From Chitinilyticum litopenaei DSM 21440 (GTDB lineage Bacteria; Pseudomonadota; Gammaproteobacteria; Burkholderiales; Chitinibacteraceae): 64,000 nucleotides of DNA. The notes below the pieces were generated by a model that was given only the letters and a program-made list of their open reading frames with translations, ran no database searches and had not been told where the DNA came from. The stretch spans positions 1 to 64,000 of the forward strand of contig NZ_ATZJ01000005.1 of the NCBI RefSeq assembly GCF_000428145.1. Direction: 5' to 3'. A program made the translations under genes and the position numbers. This document shows positions 36,485-45,368 of the stretch, in pieces; within the stretch, counting starts at the first letter, position 1, and each line of letters begins with the position of its first letter.

Positions 36485-36900
36485 AGCGCCCGGGCCGCCT
36501 GACGATGGCGGCCATGCGGCCCGGCCTGCGCCGGAATCAGTGCCCGGCGCGTGGCGGCACGCCAAACTGATCAGATGAGCTGATTAGCCAGCTACCTCAG
36601 CAAAGAACAATTCGTCATTCCCGCGAAAGCGGGAATCCATGTGCAATGCCTGTTCGAGCGATGCTCTGGATACCGGCTTTGACCGCGGGAATCCCCGTGG
36701 GACGCCGGCATGACGCGTTGCCGGGCTGACCAAGCAATCAGGAAAAACCAACCTGATGATGTCTCTGCTTCAGAATCGTCATTCCCGCGTACGCGGGAAT
36801 CCAGATGACGGTGTGAAATCAAGCGTTCTCTGGATGCCCGCCTTCGCGGGCATGATGAAAAGGGGTTCTGAAAGAGAGGCATAATCAGGAAAACCAATAA
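36485..36900. repeat. Intergenic dRS3-like repeat block (two tandem units)
   Basis: No gene is visible. Two 20-base palindromes of the dRS3 form ATTCCC-N8-GGGAAT occur at 36617-36636 and 36781-36800. The second unit continues to a palindrome ATGCCCGCCTTCGCGGGCAT (36834-36853) and ends near 36890. The stretch 36753-36890 recurs at 49552-49692 with few changes. The sequence AATCAGGAAAAACCAA before the second unit is echoed after it, like a direct repeat at an insertion. Confidence 0.75.
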
Positions 36901-36947
36901 GGTATATCGCCACAGCCCTTTATATGCATTGGCTGCAGCCATATACC
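36901..36947. repeat. GGTAT/ATACC palindromic repeat, copy 5
   Basis: GGTATATCGCCACAGCC pairs with GGCTGCAGCCATATACC around an AT-rich loop. It starts ten bases after the dRS3-like block and lies beyond the end of dacB. Confidence 0.75.
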
Positions 36948-37033
36948 TGCAACCCATCAACTACAGGCATCCCTGCCCCCCGACGGCATGCGCGCAAACT
37001 GGCCGCCGCGATTGGCACGGACCAGGGCGATGC

Positions 37034-38491
37034 TCAGCGCCATTCGCCGCGCAACACGCTGCGCGTCAGCGCATCAAGCACAGGCACGCCACGGGGGGCT
37101 TCGGCGTGGTTGATGATGCCTACCAGCGCCCAGTTCTTGCCCTTGTCATCGCGGACATAACCGGCAATCGCGCGCACATCGCGCAACGAGCCGGTTTTCA
37201 GGTGCGCGAGACCTGCCTCGCCGGGCTGGGTGAGGCGTTTTTTCATCGTGCCATCCAGCCCGACCAGAGGCAGCGAGGACACAAACTCGGCGGCCAGCGG
37301 GCTGCGCCAGGCCTGCCGCAGCAGGTCGGCCAGATGGCGGGTGCTGATGCGCTCCCGGCGCGAGAGGCCGGAACCGTTTTCAATCACCAGCTCGGGCCAG
37401 TCCAGCCCCTCGCTGGTCAGCCAGCCGCGCACCGCTTCCTGGGCGGCGATATCGGTGGGGGTGCCGGTGGCGGAGCCGCCGGCCTGGTGACTGCCAAGGG
37501 TAAGGAACAGCTGACGGGCCATCACGTTGTTACTGAACTTGTTGATGTCGCGCACGATGGCCGTCACATCGGGCGAACGGGTGGACGCCAGGATTTGCGC
37601 GGCCTCGGGCACGGCACGGCCTTCCGGCTTGAGGCTGTGACCAGACCCCTTGCCACCCTCGGCGTACCACAGGTACCAGAACAGCGCCGCCGTGTAATCG
37701 CGGGGGGTCAAGGCCGGCACATAACGCACCGCCCGGCAGCCGCGCGGCATTTCTCCGACGAACTGCACCAGCCAGTGCACGCCGGTCACCTGGCCGGCAC
37801 GCTGCTGGATGCGCTTGCTCCAGTTCGCGCAATCTCCTGCCTCACCCAGCGCCAGATCGTTGCTCACCCGCACCTGGTTGAGCGGTGGTTCGGTCTGGAT
37901 CTGCACGCGCTCGCCGGTGGAGTCGATGGTGATGCGCAGCGTGCGGAAATTGCTCAACAGCGCATCGGGCTGCACCAGAAAGGCACGCTCCGTATCGCCA
38001 TCGTCTTCATAGTCCTGCGGCAGCGCCAGCGGACCGAACACGCTGCCATCCAGCACCAGCCGCCCGCGAATGTCATCCACGCCTGCGGCGCGCAATTCGC
38101 GCACCAGCAGCCACATGCGCTCGATGGTCAGCTTCGGGTCGCCGCTGCCGCGCAGATACAGCTCACCGTCGAGCACGCCATTCACGGGCTTCTGCTCGGC
38201 CAGTATGTCGGTTTGCCATTGCCAGGCCGGGCCCAGCAGATTCAGCCCGGCCCAGGTCGTGACCAGCTTCATCGTCGAAGCGGGGCTCACCGCTTCGTCG
38301 GCCCGGATGTGGGCAGGCCTGCCGCCATCGAGCGGCAGCAGGGACACATGCAGGGCCTCAGCCGGCAGGCCGGATGCTTTCAGCGCCTGCTGCACGCTGG
38401 CCGGCAAGCCGGCCGCCAGCGCGGCTGGCGCAAGCAGGGTCAACACCCCCAGGGCAAGAGAATGGCGAAGAGAATGACGAAGACGATTCAC
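37034..38491 (-). CDS. dacB: D-alanyl-D-alanine carboxypeptidase/endopeptidase (PBP4 type)
   Basis: 485 residues with a signal peptide (SLALGVLTLLAPAALAAG). The penicillin-binding active-site motifs are all present: SxxK in SPASTMKL (about residue 70), SxN in KFSNNVMA, and KTG in HLKTGSL. The large insert between SxxK and SxN (about 100-320) marks the DacB/PBP4 (S13) class, which trims and cleaves peptidoglycan cross-links. Its ATG overlaps the stop of the small Cys-rich gene by four bases, linking it translationally to the restriction-modification string upstream. Confidence 0.95.
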   Translation of the reverse strand: MNRLRHSLRHSLALGVLTLLAPAALAAGLPASVQQALKASGLPAEALHVSLLPLDGGRPAHIRADEAVSPASTMKLVTTWAGLNLLGPAWQWQTDILAEQKPVNGVLDGELYLRGSGDPKLTIERMWLLVRELRAAGVDDIRGRLVLDGSVFGPLALPQDYEDDGDTERAFLVQPDALLSNFRTLRITIDSTGERVQIQTEPPLNQVRVSNDLALGEAGDCANWSKRIQQRAGQVTGVHWLVQFVGEMPRGCRAVRYVPALTPRDYTAALFWYLWYAEGGKGSGHSLKPEGRAVPEAAQILASTRSPDVTAIVRDINKFSNNVMARQLFLTLGSHQAGGSATGTPTDIAAQEAVRGWLTSEGLDWPELVIENGSGLSRRERISTRHLADLLRQAWRSPLAAEFVSSLPLVGLDGTMKKRLTQPGEAGLAHLKTGSLRDVRAIAGYVRDDKGKNWALVGIINHAEAPRGVPVLDALTRSVLRGEWR

Positions 38492-38712
38492 GATGCGGAT
38501 TCCTCTTTGGCGGGCTTGGCGGGATGGCGCTGCTGCCAGGCCAGCAGATCGCGACGGTATTGCTGCAGTTCTTCAGCGTAGGTATCGAAGATGCAGGGAT
38601 TGCAGCCGCTGCCGCAACAGGCTTCCAGCGGCGGCTCTTCGGGAGGCAGCGGGCGCGGGTCGCTGTCATCCAGAGCAACAAGATTGGGCTGATTTGGATT
38701 GATCATCTGCAT
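38488..38712 (-). CDS. Small Cys-rich protein, oxidoreductase-like N-terminal domain type
   Basis: About 74 residues from MQMINPNQPN (other starts at 38706 and 38724 are possible). The core PPEEPPLEACCGSGCNPCIFDTY matches the short Oxidored-like family (P-rich run, CCxSGCxxC, DxY), which is widespread and of unknown function; the Cys set probably binds a metal or an Fe-S cluster. The start region touches the end of the res gene and the stop overlaps dacB, so it sits in a continuous coding string. Confidence 0.8.
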   Translation of the reverse strand: MQMINPNQPNLVALDDSDPRPLPPEEPPLEACCGSGCNPCIFDTYAEELQQYRRDLLAWQQRHPAKPAKEESAS

Positions 38713-38716
38713 GCGC

Positions 38717-41425
38717 TCACACATTCAATGACTGGTTTTCGGGACGGCTGGCGCGCAACCACTCGCGCATTTCCTGCAAATCGGCCAGATCAACCGCATC
38801 ACCCAGCGTGCCATCCTCCCTGACCCATTTCACCTTTGCGCCGTCCCGGCTCAGGAACAACACCTTGCCGTACCAAAGCGGCGTGCGGCGCGACTTGCGC
38901 TCACTGTCTTTCAGGCTTTCCTTGGTTTCCACCAAGCGGATCAGCGGCTCGTCGCCCGGATCATGCGCAAGGCAAACGATGAAATCCGGGTAGAAGAAAT
39001 GCTTGTGCTCGGCGCGCACCACCCGCACGGCATAGCGTTTGCCTTCGCCGGGCGGATTACGATGCCACCACTCGACAAACTCGGCACGATCCAGTGCTTG
39101 CGCAAAATCCAGTTCATCGCCGTTGAGCGACAGACTTTGATCGTACTTGCCAGTGATGCAGACGCCGTCATCCACTGTCCATTCCTGTTCACGCAACAAC
39201 TTGCGTGCCTCGGGCAGCAAAGTCTGTTCAACCTTGGCCAACTCGTCCGCATCTGGCGGCAAGACTCCATAAATATTGCGCTCAGACGCCACCAGCGGCA
39301 GCGCTAGCGGAAACAGCATGAAATCCGGCAGGCGACCGGCATCTTCCAGCTGGGCCTGCTGACTGACCAGCCCGTGCAGCCGCTCTCGCAGGCCATCCGT
39401 TTCACTGCGCGCAATCCAGCACGCCACATCGCGCACGACTTTCTGCTTTTCCTGCTCGACCAGCACAAGACCTTCAGCGACCAGCATCACGTCAATCGCC
39501 GGCAAGGCGCGCAATGCCAGCTCTTGCAGAATGATGGCGACATCGGCCTCCTCGGTCTGCGGCAACAACTCCAGCAACTTGCGCCGCGCTTCGCGGGCCA
39601 GCGCCACACGATCCGTCACAACATCGACATTGCTCGCGTGCTGTTCATTACTGGTCAGCTCGGTGCGCTTCTCCTTCGCCTGCAAGCGATTCATGGCCGC
39701 TTTCAGCGCGGTGCCCAGCAGTTTTTCGTCCAGTGGCAAATCGCGGGCGGCCAGTCGGGACAACTCGCTCATCGCCAGCAAGGCTGGACGGCGCTCGCGC
39801 TTGAGTGCTGCGGGCAGATTGCGCACATCGCAGCGACGCGGGTAAACCCGGATCCCCTGCTCCGCCAGCCACGCCACCAGCGTCGTCTGGTTTTGCGGCA
39901 AGCTGGCGGCGTTTGGCACGGCAGGCGTATTGGCAGGCATCACTACCGTATCCAGTTCGATGGTTGGCATATCCGCAAACAGATCGGGCTGCGGCCCGCT
40001 GGTGGGCAGGGTGTATGCGCCCTGCGGCTCATTGTCTTGCGGAATACCATCACCCATGAAAACGGGCGCCATGTCGTAAGTCAGCGGAAATTGCGGCGTC
40101 GGGGTATTGGTAAACACCGACGCGCCGGATTTCGTCTGCCGCTCGACCAGCTTCTCGGTCTGCCCTTCCAGCTGGCTTTTCACCTGACCGGCAACAGCCA
40201 CCGCAGCAGCAAAGCCCTGCTGCGCCTCGGCATTCGCCAGATACACATAGGCCGTATTGAAGTGCGGCGGAATGTCATCCACCGCGGCAAAGCGCTGTCG
40301 AATCGGCCCGGCCACGCGCATCACCCGCCCGATGAACTGCATGGCAAAGTCGGCATCGTTCACCGCCTTGGTCGAAGCCAGCACGAAGGCGCGCGGCGCG
40401 TCGAAACCGGTGCCAGCCGACTGCTTGAAGATCAGCACTTCCTTGCTCAGATCAGAGGCAATGGCCGCCATCAGCACCGGATCAGGCGCATCCGCCGAAT
40501 GCTTGCCAATCGCCGCAGGCGGCACCTTGCACAACTCGATCAGCTCGCGCTCGGCCTCATCCACCGTTTTGTCGCCGTTGGCGACCTGTACCAATAACAG
40601 CGGCGTAAGCGGAATGCCTGCTTTTGCCAACTCGACTTTGAGCCACTGATTGCGCGCCCAGGCCTGGCGCAACACGGTCTGCTTCAGGTCAGTCACCGAC
40701 TGCAAACCATGCTGCAGGTCGTACACCACCGCTTCGATGTATTGCTTGTTCAGCCGCGCGCTGACCACATCACTGCGGCTGACGCTGAAACTCTCGAACG
40801 CCCCGCGCCCCGAGGCGGCCAGAAACTCGGACAGCCGCGCATCCCTGGGCGTGGCGGTCGCCATCAGCAGATATTCCGGCTTGAGCCACTGGGCAAACTT
40901 GCCGAACTCGGTCCCCTTGTCGAGCGCAATATGCGCCTCATCGACCACCAGCCCCAGTTGCAAACCGTGAGCGCGGGCGCGCATGACCCACTGCGCGACT
41001 GAGCGCACCTCATCGTCGCCGTCCGCGTCGTAGCCCTTGGTGCGCGCGGTTGCCTTCGCCACGCTTTGCGCGGTGGCAATCAGCACCTGCCCGGCCTGGC
41101 CGTCCTGATTGCGGCCATGCGCCAGCAGCAGTGGCGTCAGGTCATTGGCATTGCTCTTGATCGCGTCCAGCGTCTGCGCCACCAGATTCACAAAGGGCAC
41201 AAACCACAGCCAGACCATCTCGCGCTCGGCGCAAACTTCAGCCAGCACGCGCGTCAGCATGAAGGTCTTGCCCGAGCCGGTGGGCGCATGCAGCAGGCAA
41301 GGCGGGTGATTGTCGCGCTGCAAGGCCGCGCCGATATTGGCAATCAGCGTGGCCTGAAAGCCTTCCGGCGCCAGCACATCGCCCTGCGCCGTGGTCACAG
41401 CCAGATTCAGATTGGGGGCGTTCAT
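38717..41425 (-). CDS. res: Type III restriction enzyme, helicase/endonuclease subunit (Res)
   Basis: 902 residues. Superfamily 2 helicase motifs: Walker A APTGSGKTFML (about residue 47), VVDEAHIALDKG (about 160), LMATATPRD, and QFIGRVMRVAG (motif VI). The C-terminal nuclease has FYPDFIV (about 813) and RLVETKES (about 832), the PD...ExK arrangement. It cleaves unmodified DNA in complex with Mod. The ATG overlaps the mod stop (ATGA), the standard mod-res order. Length is in the usual range for type III Res (about 900-1000). The gene looks intact. Confidence 0.92.
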   Translation of the reverse strand: MNAPNLNLAVTTAQGDVLAPEGFQATLIANIGAALQRDNHPPCLLHAPTGSGKTFMLTRVLAEVCAEREMVWLWFVPFVNLVAQTLDAIKSNANDLTPLLLAHGRNQDGQAGQVLIATAQSVAKATARTKGYDADGDDEVRSVAQWVMRARAHGLQLGLVVDEAHIALDKGTEFGKFAQWLKPEYLLMATATPRDARLSEFLAASGRGAFESFSVSRSDVVSARLNKQYIEAVVYDLQHGLQSVTDLKQTVLRQAWARNQWLKVELAKAGIPLTPLLLVQVANGDKTVDEAERELIELCKVPPAAIGKHSADAPDPVLMAAIASDLSKEVLIFKQSAGTGFDAPRAFVLASTKAVNDADFAMQFIGRVMRVAGPIRQRFAAVDDIPPHFNTAYVYLANAEAQQGFAAAVAVAGQVKSQLEGQTEKLVERQTKSGASVFTNTPTPQFPLTYDMAPVFMGDGIPQDNEPQGAYTLPTSGPQPDLFADMPTIELDTVVMPANTPAVPNAASLPQNQTTLVAWLAEQGIRVYPRRCDVRNLPAALKRERRPALLAMSELSRLAARDLPLDEKLLGTALKAAMNRLQAKEKRTELTSNEQHASNVDVVTDRVALAREARRKLLELLPQTEEADVAIILQELALRALPAIDVMLVAEGLVLVEQEKQKVVRDVACWIARSETDGLRERLHGLVSQQAQLEDAGRLPDFMLFPLALPLVASERNIYGVLPPDADELAKVEQTLLPEARKLLREQEWTVDDGVCITGKYDQSLSLNGDELDFAQALDRAEFVEWWHRNPPGEGKRYAVRVVRAEHKHFFYPDFIVCLAHDPGDEPLIRLVETKESLKDSERKSRRTPLWYGKVLFLSRDGAKVKWVREDGTLGDAVDLADLQEMREWLRASRPENQSLNV

Positions 41426-43275
41426 GCTGCTCTCCCCTTGCTTTGCTGGCCGCGCAGCAAGGCATCATGCAGGCTGTAGCTCACCACCGGGCGGCCGGCG
41501 TCTTCGCAGAGCTGGCGCACCGTTTCCGGGCGCGGCGAATACACCACCAGTCGCGCCGCCGGCAAAGCCAGCAGTGCCGCCAGCGCAGCCTCATCCGGGT
41601 CGGGCAGCAGCAATACTGCGGCCTGGCCGTCAAACGCAATGGGTATCAGCCCGGAGCCATTACCCTTGTTTGGCTGCAGCGATATACCCGCAAAGGCGGC
41701 CCGATTGTGCTGCAGACTCAGCAATTGTGCGGCGTGTTCCGGCGTGGCGTCGAACAGCACATCGGCCGCTTCGATCTTGTCCAGCTGCAGGTAGGCAAAA
41801 CTGCCGCCCAGCCCCGGCTTGCCACCATAGCCCTGCATCACGCGGCGGATACGCTCGGCGCACACCTCGCGACAGAGGTTTTTTTGCGGCTCTTTGGCGG
41901 TGGCTTCGGTGCTGGAGCACAGGATGAAGCGCCGCCCGCCGTCGTCCTCGGCATTCAATTCCAGCACCGCCTGCCCGGTGGTGCCGGAGCCGGCAAAGAA
42001 ATCCAGCACGATGTCGCCGGGTCGGGTAGCCTGCTGCAGCAGGTTTTTGATCAGCGAGAGGGGTTTGGGGTAAGAAAACTCACCTCCAATCCCAATTTCT
42101 TTCAGATTCTTTGAGCCTTCACTTGTCTGGCCACTGGCAATACTAAAAATATCGTCACTGCCATCTTTACCTAATTCAGCAATCCAGCTTGATAAAGGTT
42201 GAGCATCTGACTGAACTTTGCTTTTGAAAGTTTTAAATCTTGGCTTGTAAAAACCAATTTTTTTAAACAACCAAAACTCCAGATCATCTTGAGCACCAAG
42301 GTGCGGAGGGGCCTTCCCTTCCCTGACATCCGCAAGAAGATCTTCGATCTTTGTATAATACGCAGGGCTTTTTTCTTCGGGAAAATTCACGCCATTTCTG
42401 GAAACAAGTTCTTCCATCGTTTCCGTTCGTACTTCCTTTCCATTCAATCGAGCCGCCGTTGCTCTTGCCCATACACGATTAGGATTGCAAGGATACCAAA
42501 TATCTGTTTCTGGATTGTGCAACGGATAGAACAAGTTCTTTCGCTGCTCTTTCGTAAAACCCAGAGTCAATTGAGTTGATGCCCACCAGTCTTTTTGAAC
42601 ATCATCCCATTGATCATATTTGTCCCAATTTTTAGCTGAGCCAAGAAACTTGAAACCGGCACCGCCATACACAAGCACATGCTCATGATCGCATGAGAAA
42701 AAGTTATCCAAGCCTGCTGCATTACTTGCTCGGCGCTTTTTCCATACTAAGCTCCCCACCCTGCGCCCCGGCATCACCTCGTCGAGCAGCAATTCCAGCC
42801 GCGCGCGGTTTTCGTCGTTGATCGATACCAGCAGCACGCCGTCGCTGGTGAGCAGGTCGCGCGCCAGCGTCAGGCGCTGATAGAGGAATTCCAGCCATTG
42901 CGAGTGACGGTATTTGTCGTTGGCGCCCACGTAGTGGTCGTTGTACACCCAGTCCTTGTTGCCGGTGTTGTACGGCGGGTCAATGTAGATCACCCGCACC
43001 TGCCCGCGATGCGTGGCGCGCAACAGGCGCAGCGCGTCGAAGTTGTCGCCTTCGATGATCAGGTTGTTGACAACGCCATCCGGCGGCAGATTGTGCGAGC
43101 TGTCCGGCACGAGGCGCGGGTAAACCAGATCGGCATTCAACGCGGCATCGCGCTCGATCAGATTGGCTTCCCAGCGCAAGCCAAGCTTGCGCTCGGTGAG
43201 GTGTTCGGCAAGCACGCGGCGCAGTTGTTCGGGGTTCAGTTGCTCAAGTTGGGCAAGCAGTTGGTCGTGGCTCAT
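41422..43275 (-). CDS. mod: Type III DNA methyltransferase, adenine-specific (Mod)
   Basis: 617 residues from MSHDQLLAQLEQL. Beta-class order: the catalytic motif DPPY in VIYIDPPYNTGNKD (about residue 98) precedes the AdoMet-binding FFAGSGTTGQA (about 427). Between about 170 and 400 lies the target-recognition region, whose DNA (about 42070-42760) is clearly AT-rich with many A/T runs, against GC-rich flanks. Such a mosaic is the mark of target-domain exchange. No simple-sequence repeat for phase variation is visible in the coding region. A methylase with Res makes this an active-looking restriction-modification system. Confidence 0.93.
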   Translation of the reverse strand: MSHDQLLAQLEQLNPEQLRRVLAEHLTERKLGLRWEANLIERDAALNADLVYPRLVPDSSHNLPPDGVVNNLIIEGDNFDALRLLRATHRGQVRVIYIDPPYNTGNKDWVYNDHYVGANDKYRHSQWLEFLYQRLTLARDLLTSDGVLLVSINDENRARLELLLDEVMPGRRVGSLVWKKRRASNAAGLDNFFSCDHEHVLVYGGAGFKFLGSAKNWDKYDQWDDVQKDWWASTQLTLGFTKEQRKNLFYPLHNPETDIWYPCNPNRVWARATAARLNGKEVRTETMEELVSRNGVNFPEEKSPAYYTKIEDLLADVREGKAPPHLGAQDDLEFWLFKKIGFYKPRFKTFKSKVQSDAQPLSSWIAELGKDGSDDIFSIASGQTSEGSKNLKEIGIGGEFSYPKPLSLIKNLLQQATRPGDIVLDFFAGSGTTGQAVLELNAEDDGGRRFILCSSTEATAKEPQKNLCREVCAERIRRVMQGYGGKPGLGGSFAYLQLDKIEAADVLFDATPEHAAQLLSLQHNRAAFAGISLQPNKGNGSGLIPIAFDGQAAVLLLPDPDEAALAALLALPAARLVVYSPRPETVRQLCEDAGRPVVSYSLHDALLRGQQSKGRAA

Positions 43276-43349
43276 GGCAATCGGGGGCGGGCGAAACAAG
43301 CGGGCATGTTACGGCAATCGGAGCAAGGTGGCAGCCCCTGCATCCGCAG

Positions 43350-45176
43350 TCAGGCAGCCGGGTTCTGGCGCTTGCGCAGCGCGGTCAGCGTCTTGCCGCC
43401 ATGCAGCCAGTAATCCGGGCCGCGTGCTGCGGTGACGGTACGACCGATTGCCTGCAGCGCGCGCACGGCAGCGGCCGACAAACTGAGCGTTGCACCATCA
43501 AACCGGACCCTGTTGTTTTCAAGCACGGTACAGGTGATGTCCGGCGCCAGCTTGAACTGCAATACATCACCGGGGTTTATATCCAGAAGCGACATATCTA
43601 AAGGGCTTTGGCGAGATACGTTTGAAATTGCCTGCAGTTCGTTCAGCAGCGTTTCAAACGTTGACGATGGATTGCTGCCGGATGGCGAGACAGCCGCCCG
43701 CTCGCCTCGTGCCGCTCGGGTCTCTGGATTACGCCCTCCAGCATCGGCAGGCTCGTCGCAATCGATTTCGGTGTAAAAGTTCTCGCGGTCATCGCTGGCG
43801 CGCAGGGACAGATCAAAACCGTCCAGAACCTGCCCCCCTGCTTTCCGCGCTGGCGGCGCAAAATCCGCAAGGCGTTGCCGGGGATGGCTCAAGGCTCGGG
43901 TTCCAAGAAAGACGCTGACGACAAAATCGCGCACTTCGCTCAAGACTGCTTGGATGTCCGGCTCTGCGCCGTATTGGGCTGCGCTGGCTGCATGATCAAA
44001 CCAGGCCCCAACGGCAATATCGAGCGCCGCCAGCGCCTCGCTGACCAGAAATGCGAGCGTTTCGCCTGCGCAGTAGTCCCGATCGAGCCCCATGCAATCC
44101 ATCAGCGTTTCTCCCAACGCAGCTCGGGTGTGCCAGGCTGGCAAAGCGACATAATCCGGATGCTGACCAGAGAAAATCTGCGCAAGCCGCGCATTTTCCT
44201 GATAGTGCTTCGGCATCGCGACCGCATCCTGACAGCAGGCAAAACGCTCCAGGATGTAATCACCCAGCAAACCGGCTAGAACATCGGGACTGCCTAGATA
44301 ATTGGGCTGAGCCGCTGATTGCAAGGCGGCCAGCAATCCGTTTCCGGCATGCGCCGCACCGTTCTGCAGCCACTGCAGCAATGCCAGAACTTGCTGTTGA
44401 TCTTCCGCGGCATCCTGGCAGGAGTACTGATCCTGACAGCGGTTGGCCAGGAAATGGGTGGCGCGCAGACCCTTGCCCTGGTTGGCAAAGTGAATCTGGT
44501 AAATGCAGAAACCGGACCAGCTGCGATGCAGGTGCAGCACATTGTCGGCAAACCATGCGAACCATTTGTCTTCCATCGCCTGAGGAACAAATCCCTTGCG
44601 AATGGCCCTGGCCTGTTGCTCGCTCAGCGGCAAGTCCAGAGCCTGGGAACAGTGCTGTTCCGGCATAACCTGGATGGGCCAATCCCAGGGTTGTGCGCAG
44701 TGATAACGGTCACGACAGGCCTCAGGCAATACCACTGCCAGATGTTCATCCAGCCATTTGCTTACTGCGCGAAGAATTGCCAGATCACGTTGCTGACCTT
44801 TTTTGCTGCTGCTGCGCTGAATCAACTTGGCCGCATGCTCGAAGTTTGCCCAGCACAAGTGCCAGGTTTCCCAGCCTGGCTGATCTGGTTCACGAGCGAG
44901 CGGCCTCATGACAAAAAAGGCCGTGCTACCGGTATCGCCGTGAAAAGCATCTGGCAATACGCCAATGATTTCCGCGTGATAGCCAGTTTCTTCGTACACC
45001 TCGCGCAATGCGGTTTCTTGCGGCGAGTCGCCTGGCTCAGGGCGGCCCTTGGCAAAAGTCCAAGCGTATCCACCAAAGTGATCGGCCGGTTCGCGCAACA
45101 GAATCAAGCCATCCCGGGCCAACAAGACCCCACCGTAGGCACCCGCCTTGGTGATCGTGCTGCTCACTCCTTCCAT
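43350..45176 (-). CDS. NUDIX hydrolase fused to a large uncharacterised domain, upstream of type III RM
   Basis: 608 residues from MEGVSSTITKAG, chosen because AGGGAGGAG lies just before it; the frame upstream is antisense to dnaX. The NUDIX box spans about residues 44-66 (GRPEPGD, then REVYEETGY), with Asp at the place of the first Glu. A second conserved-looking block at about 180-215 reads MEDKWFAWFADN, then LHRSWSGFCIYQIHF. The middle is helical (about 260-420), and the C-terminal third has a Ser/Pro/Arg-rich linker and a small beta-rich end (GDVLQFKLAPDITCTVLENNRV). I do not know a characterised protein with this layout. It lies 74 bases before mod on the same strand and probably belongs to the defence operon, perhaps acting on nucleotides or ADP-ribose. 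Confidence 0.75.
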   Translation of the reverse strand: MEGVSSTITKAGAYGGVLLARDGLILLREPADHFGGYAWTFAKGRPEPGDSPQETALREVYEETGYHAEIIGVLPDAFHGDTGSTAFFVMRPLAREPDQPGWETWHLCWANFEHAAKLIQRSSSKKGQQRDLAILRAVSKWLDEHLAVVLPEACRDRYHCAQPWDWPIQVMPEQHCSQALDLPLSEQQARAIRKGFVPQAMEDKWFAWFADNVLHLHRSWSGFCIYQIHFANQGKGLRATHFLANRCQDQYSCQDAAEDQQQVLALLQWLQNGAAHAGNGLLAALQSAAQPNYLGSPDVLAGLLGDYILERFACCQDAVAMPKHYQENARLAQIFSGQHPDYVALPAWHTRAALGETLMDCMGLDRDYCAGETLAFLVSEALAALDIAVGAWFDHAASAAQYGAEPDIQAVLSEVRDFVVSVFLGTRALSHPRQRLADFAPPARKAGGQVLDGFDLSLRASDDRENFYTEIDCDEPADAGGRNPETRAARGERAAVSPSGSNPSSTFETLLNELQAISNVSRQSPLDMSLLDINPGDVLQFKLAPDITCTVLENNRVRFDGATLSLSAAAVRALQAIGRTVTAARGPDYWLHGGKTLTALRKRQNPAA

Positions 45177-45368
45177 GTCTCCTCCCTGGTTATTACTTCT
45201 CAAGCGCCAAACCCATCCATATGCCTGACGCAACTTGGAACTTTCCAGCAAAGACAGCATTGAAACAAATCGTTGCCATGATATACAAGGCCATTCCTTG
45301 ACCCGTGACTGTACGTGTGGCGCTTTCCCGCCACCATCCTTTAGCCCCCTTCTGCTAGAATCGCCGCC

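Noticed and set aside
33452..36565. 1037-residue open frame on the minus strand
   Set aside because: Antisense to the secreted lyase, which has a signal peptide, modules and family motifs; the minus frame is unlike any protein.
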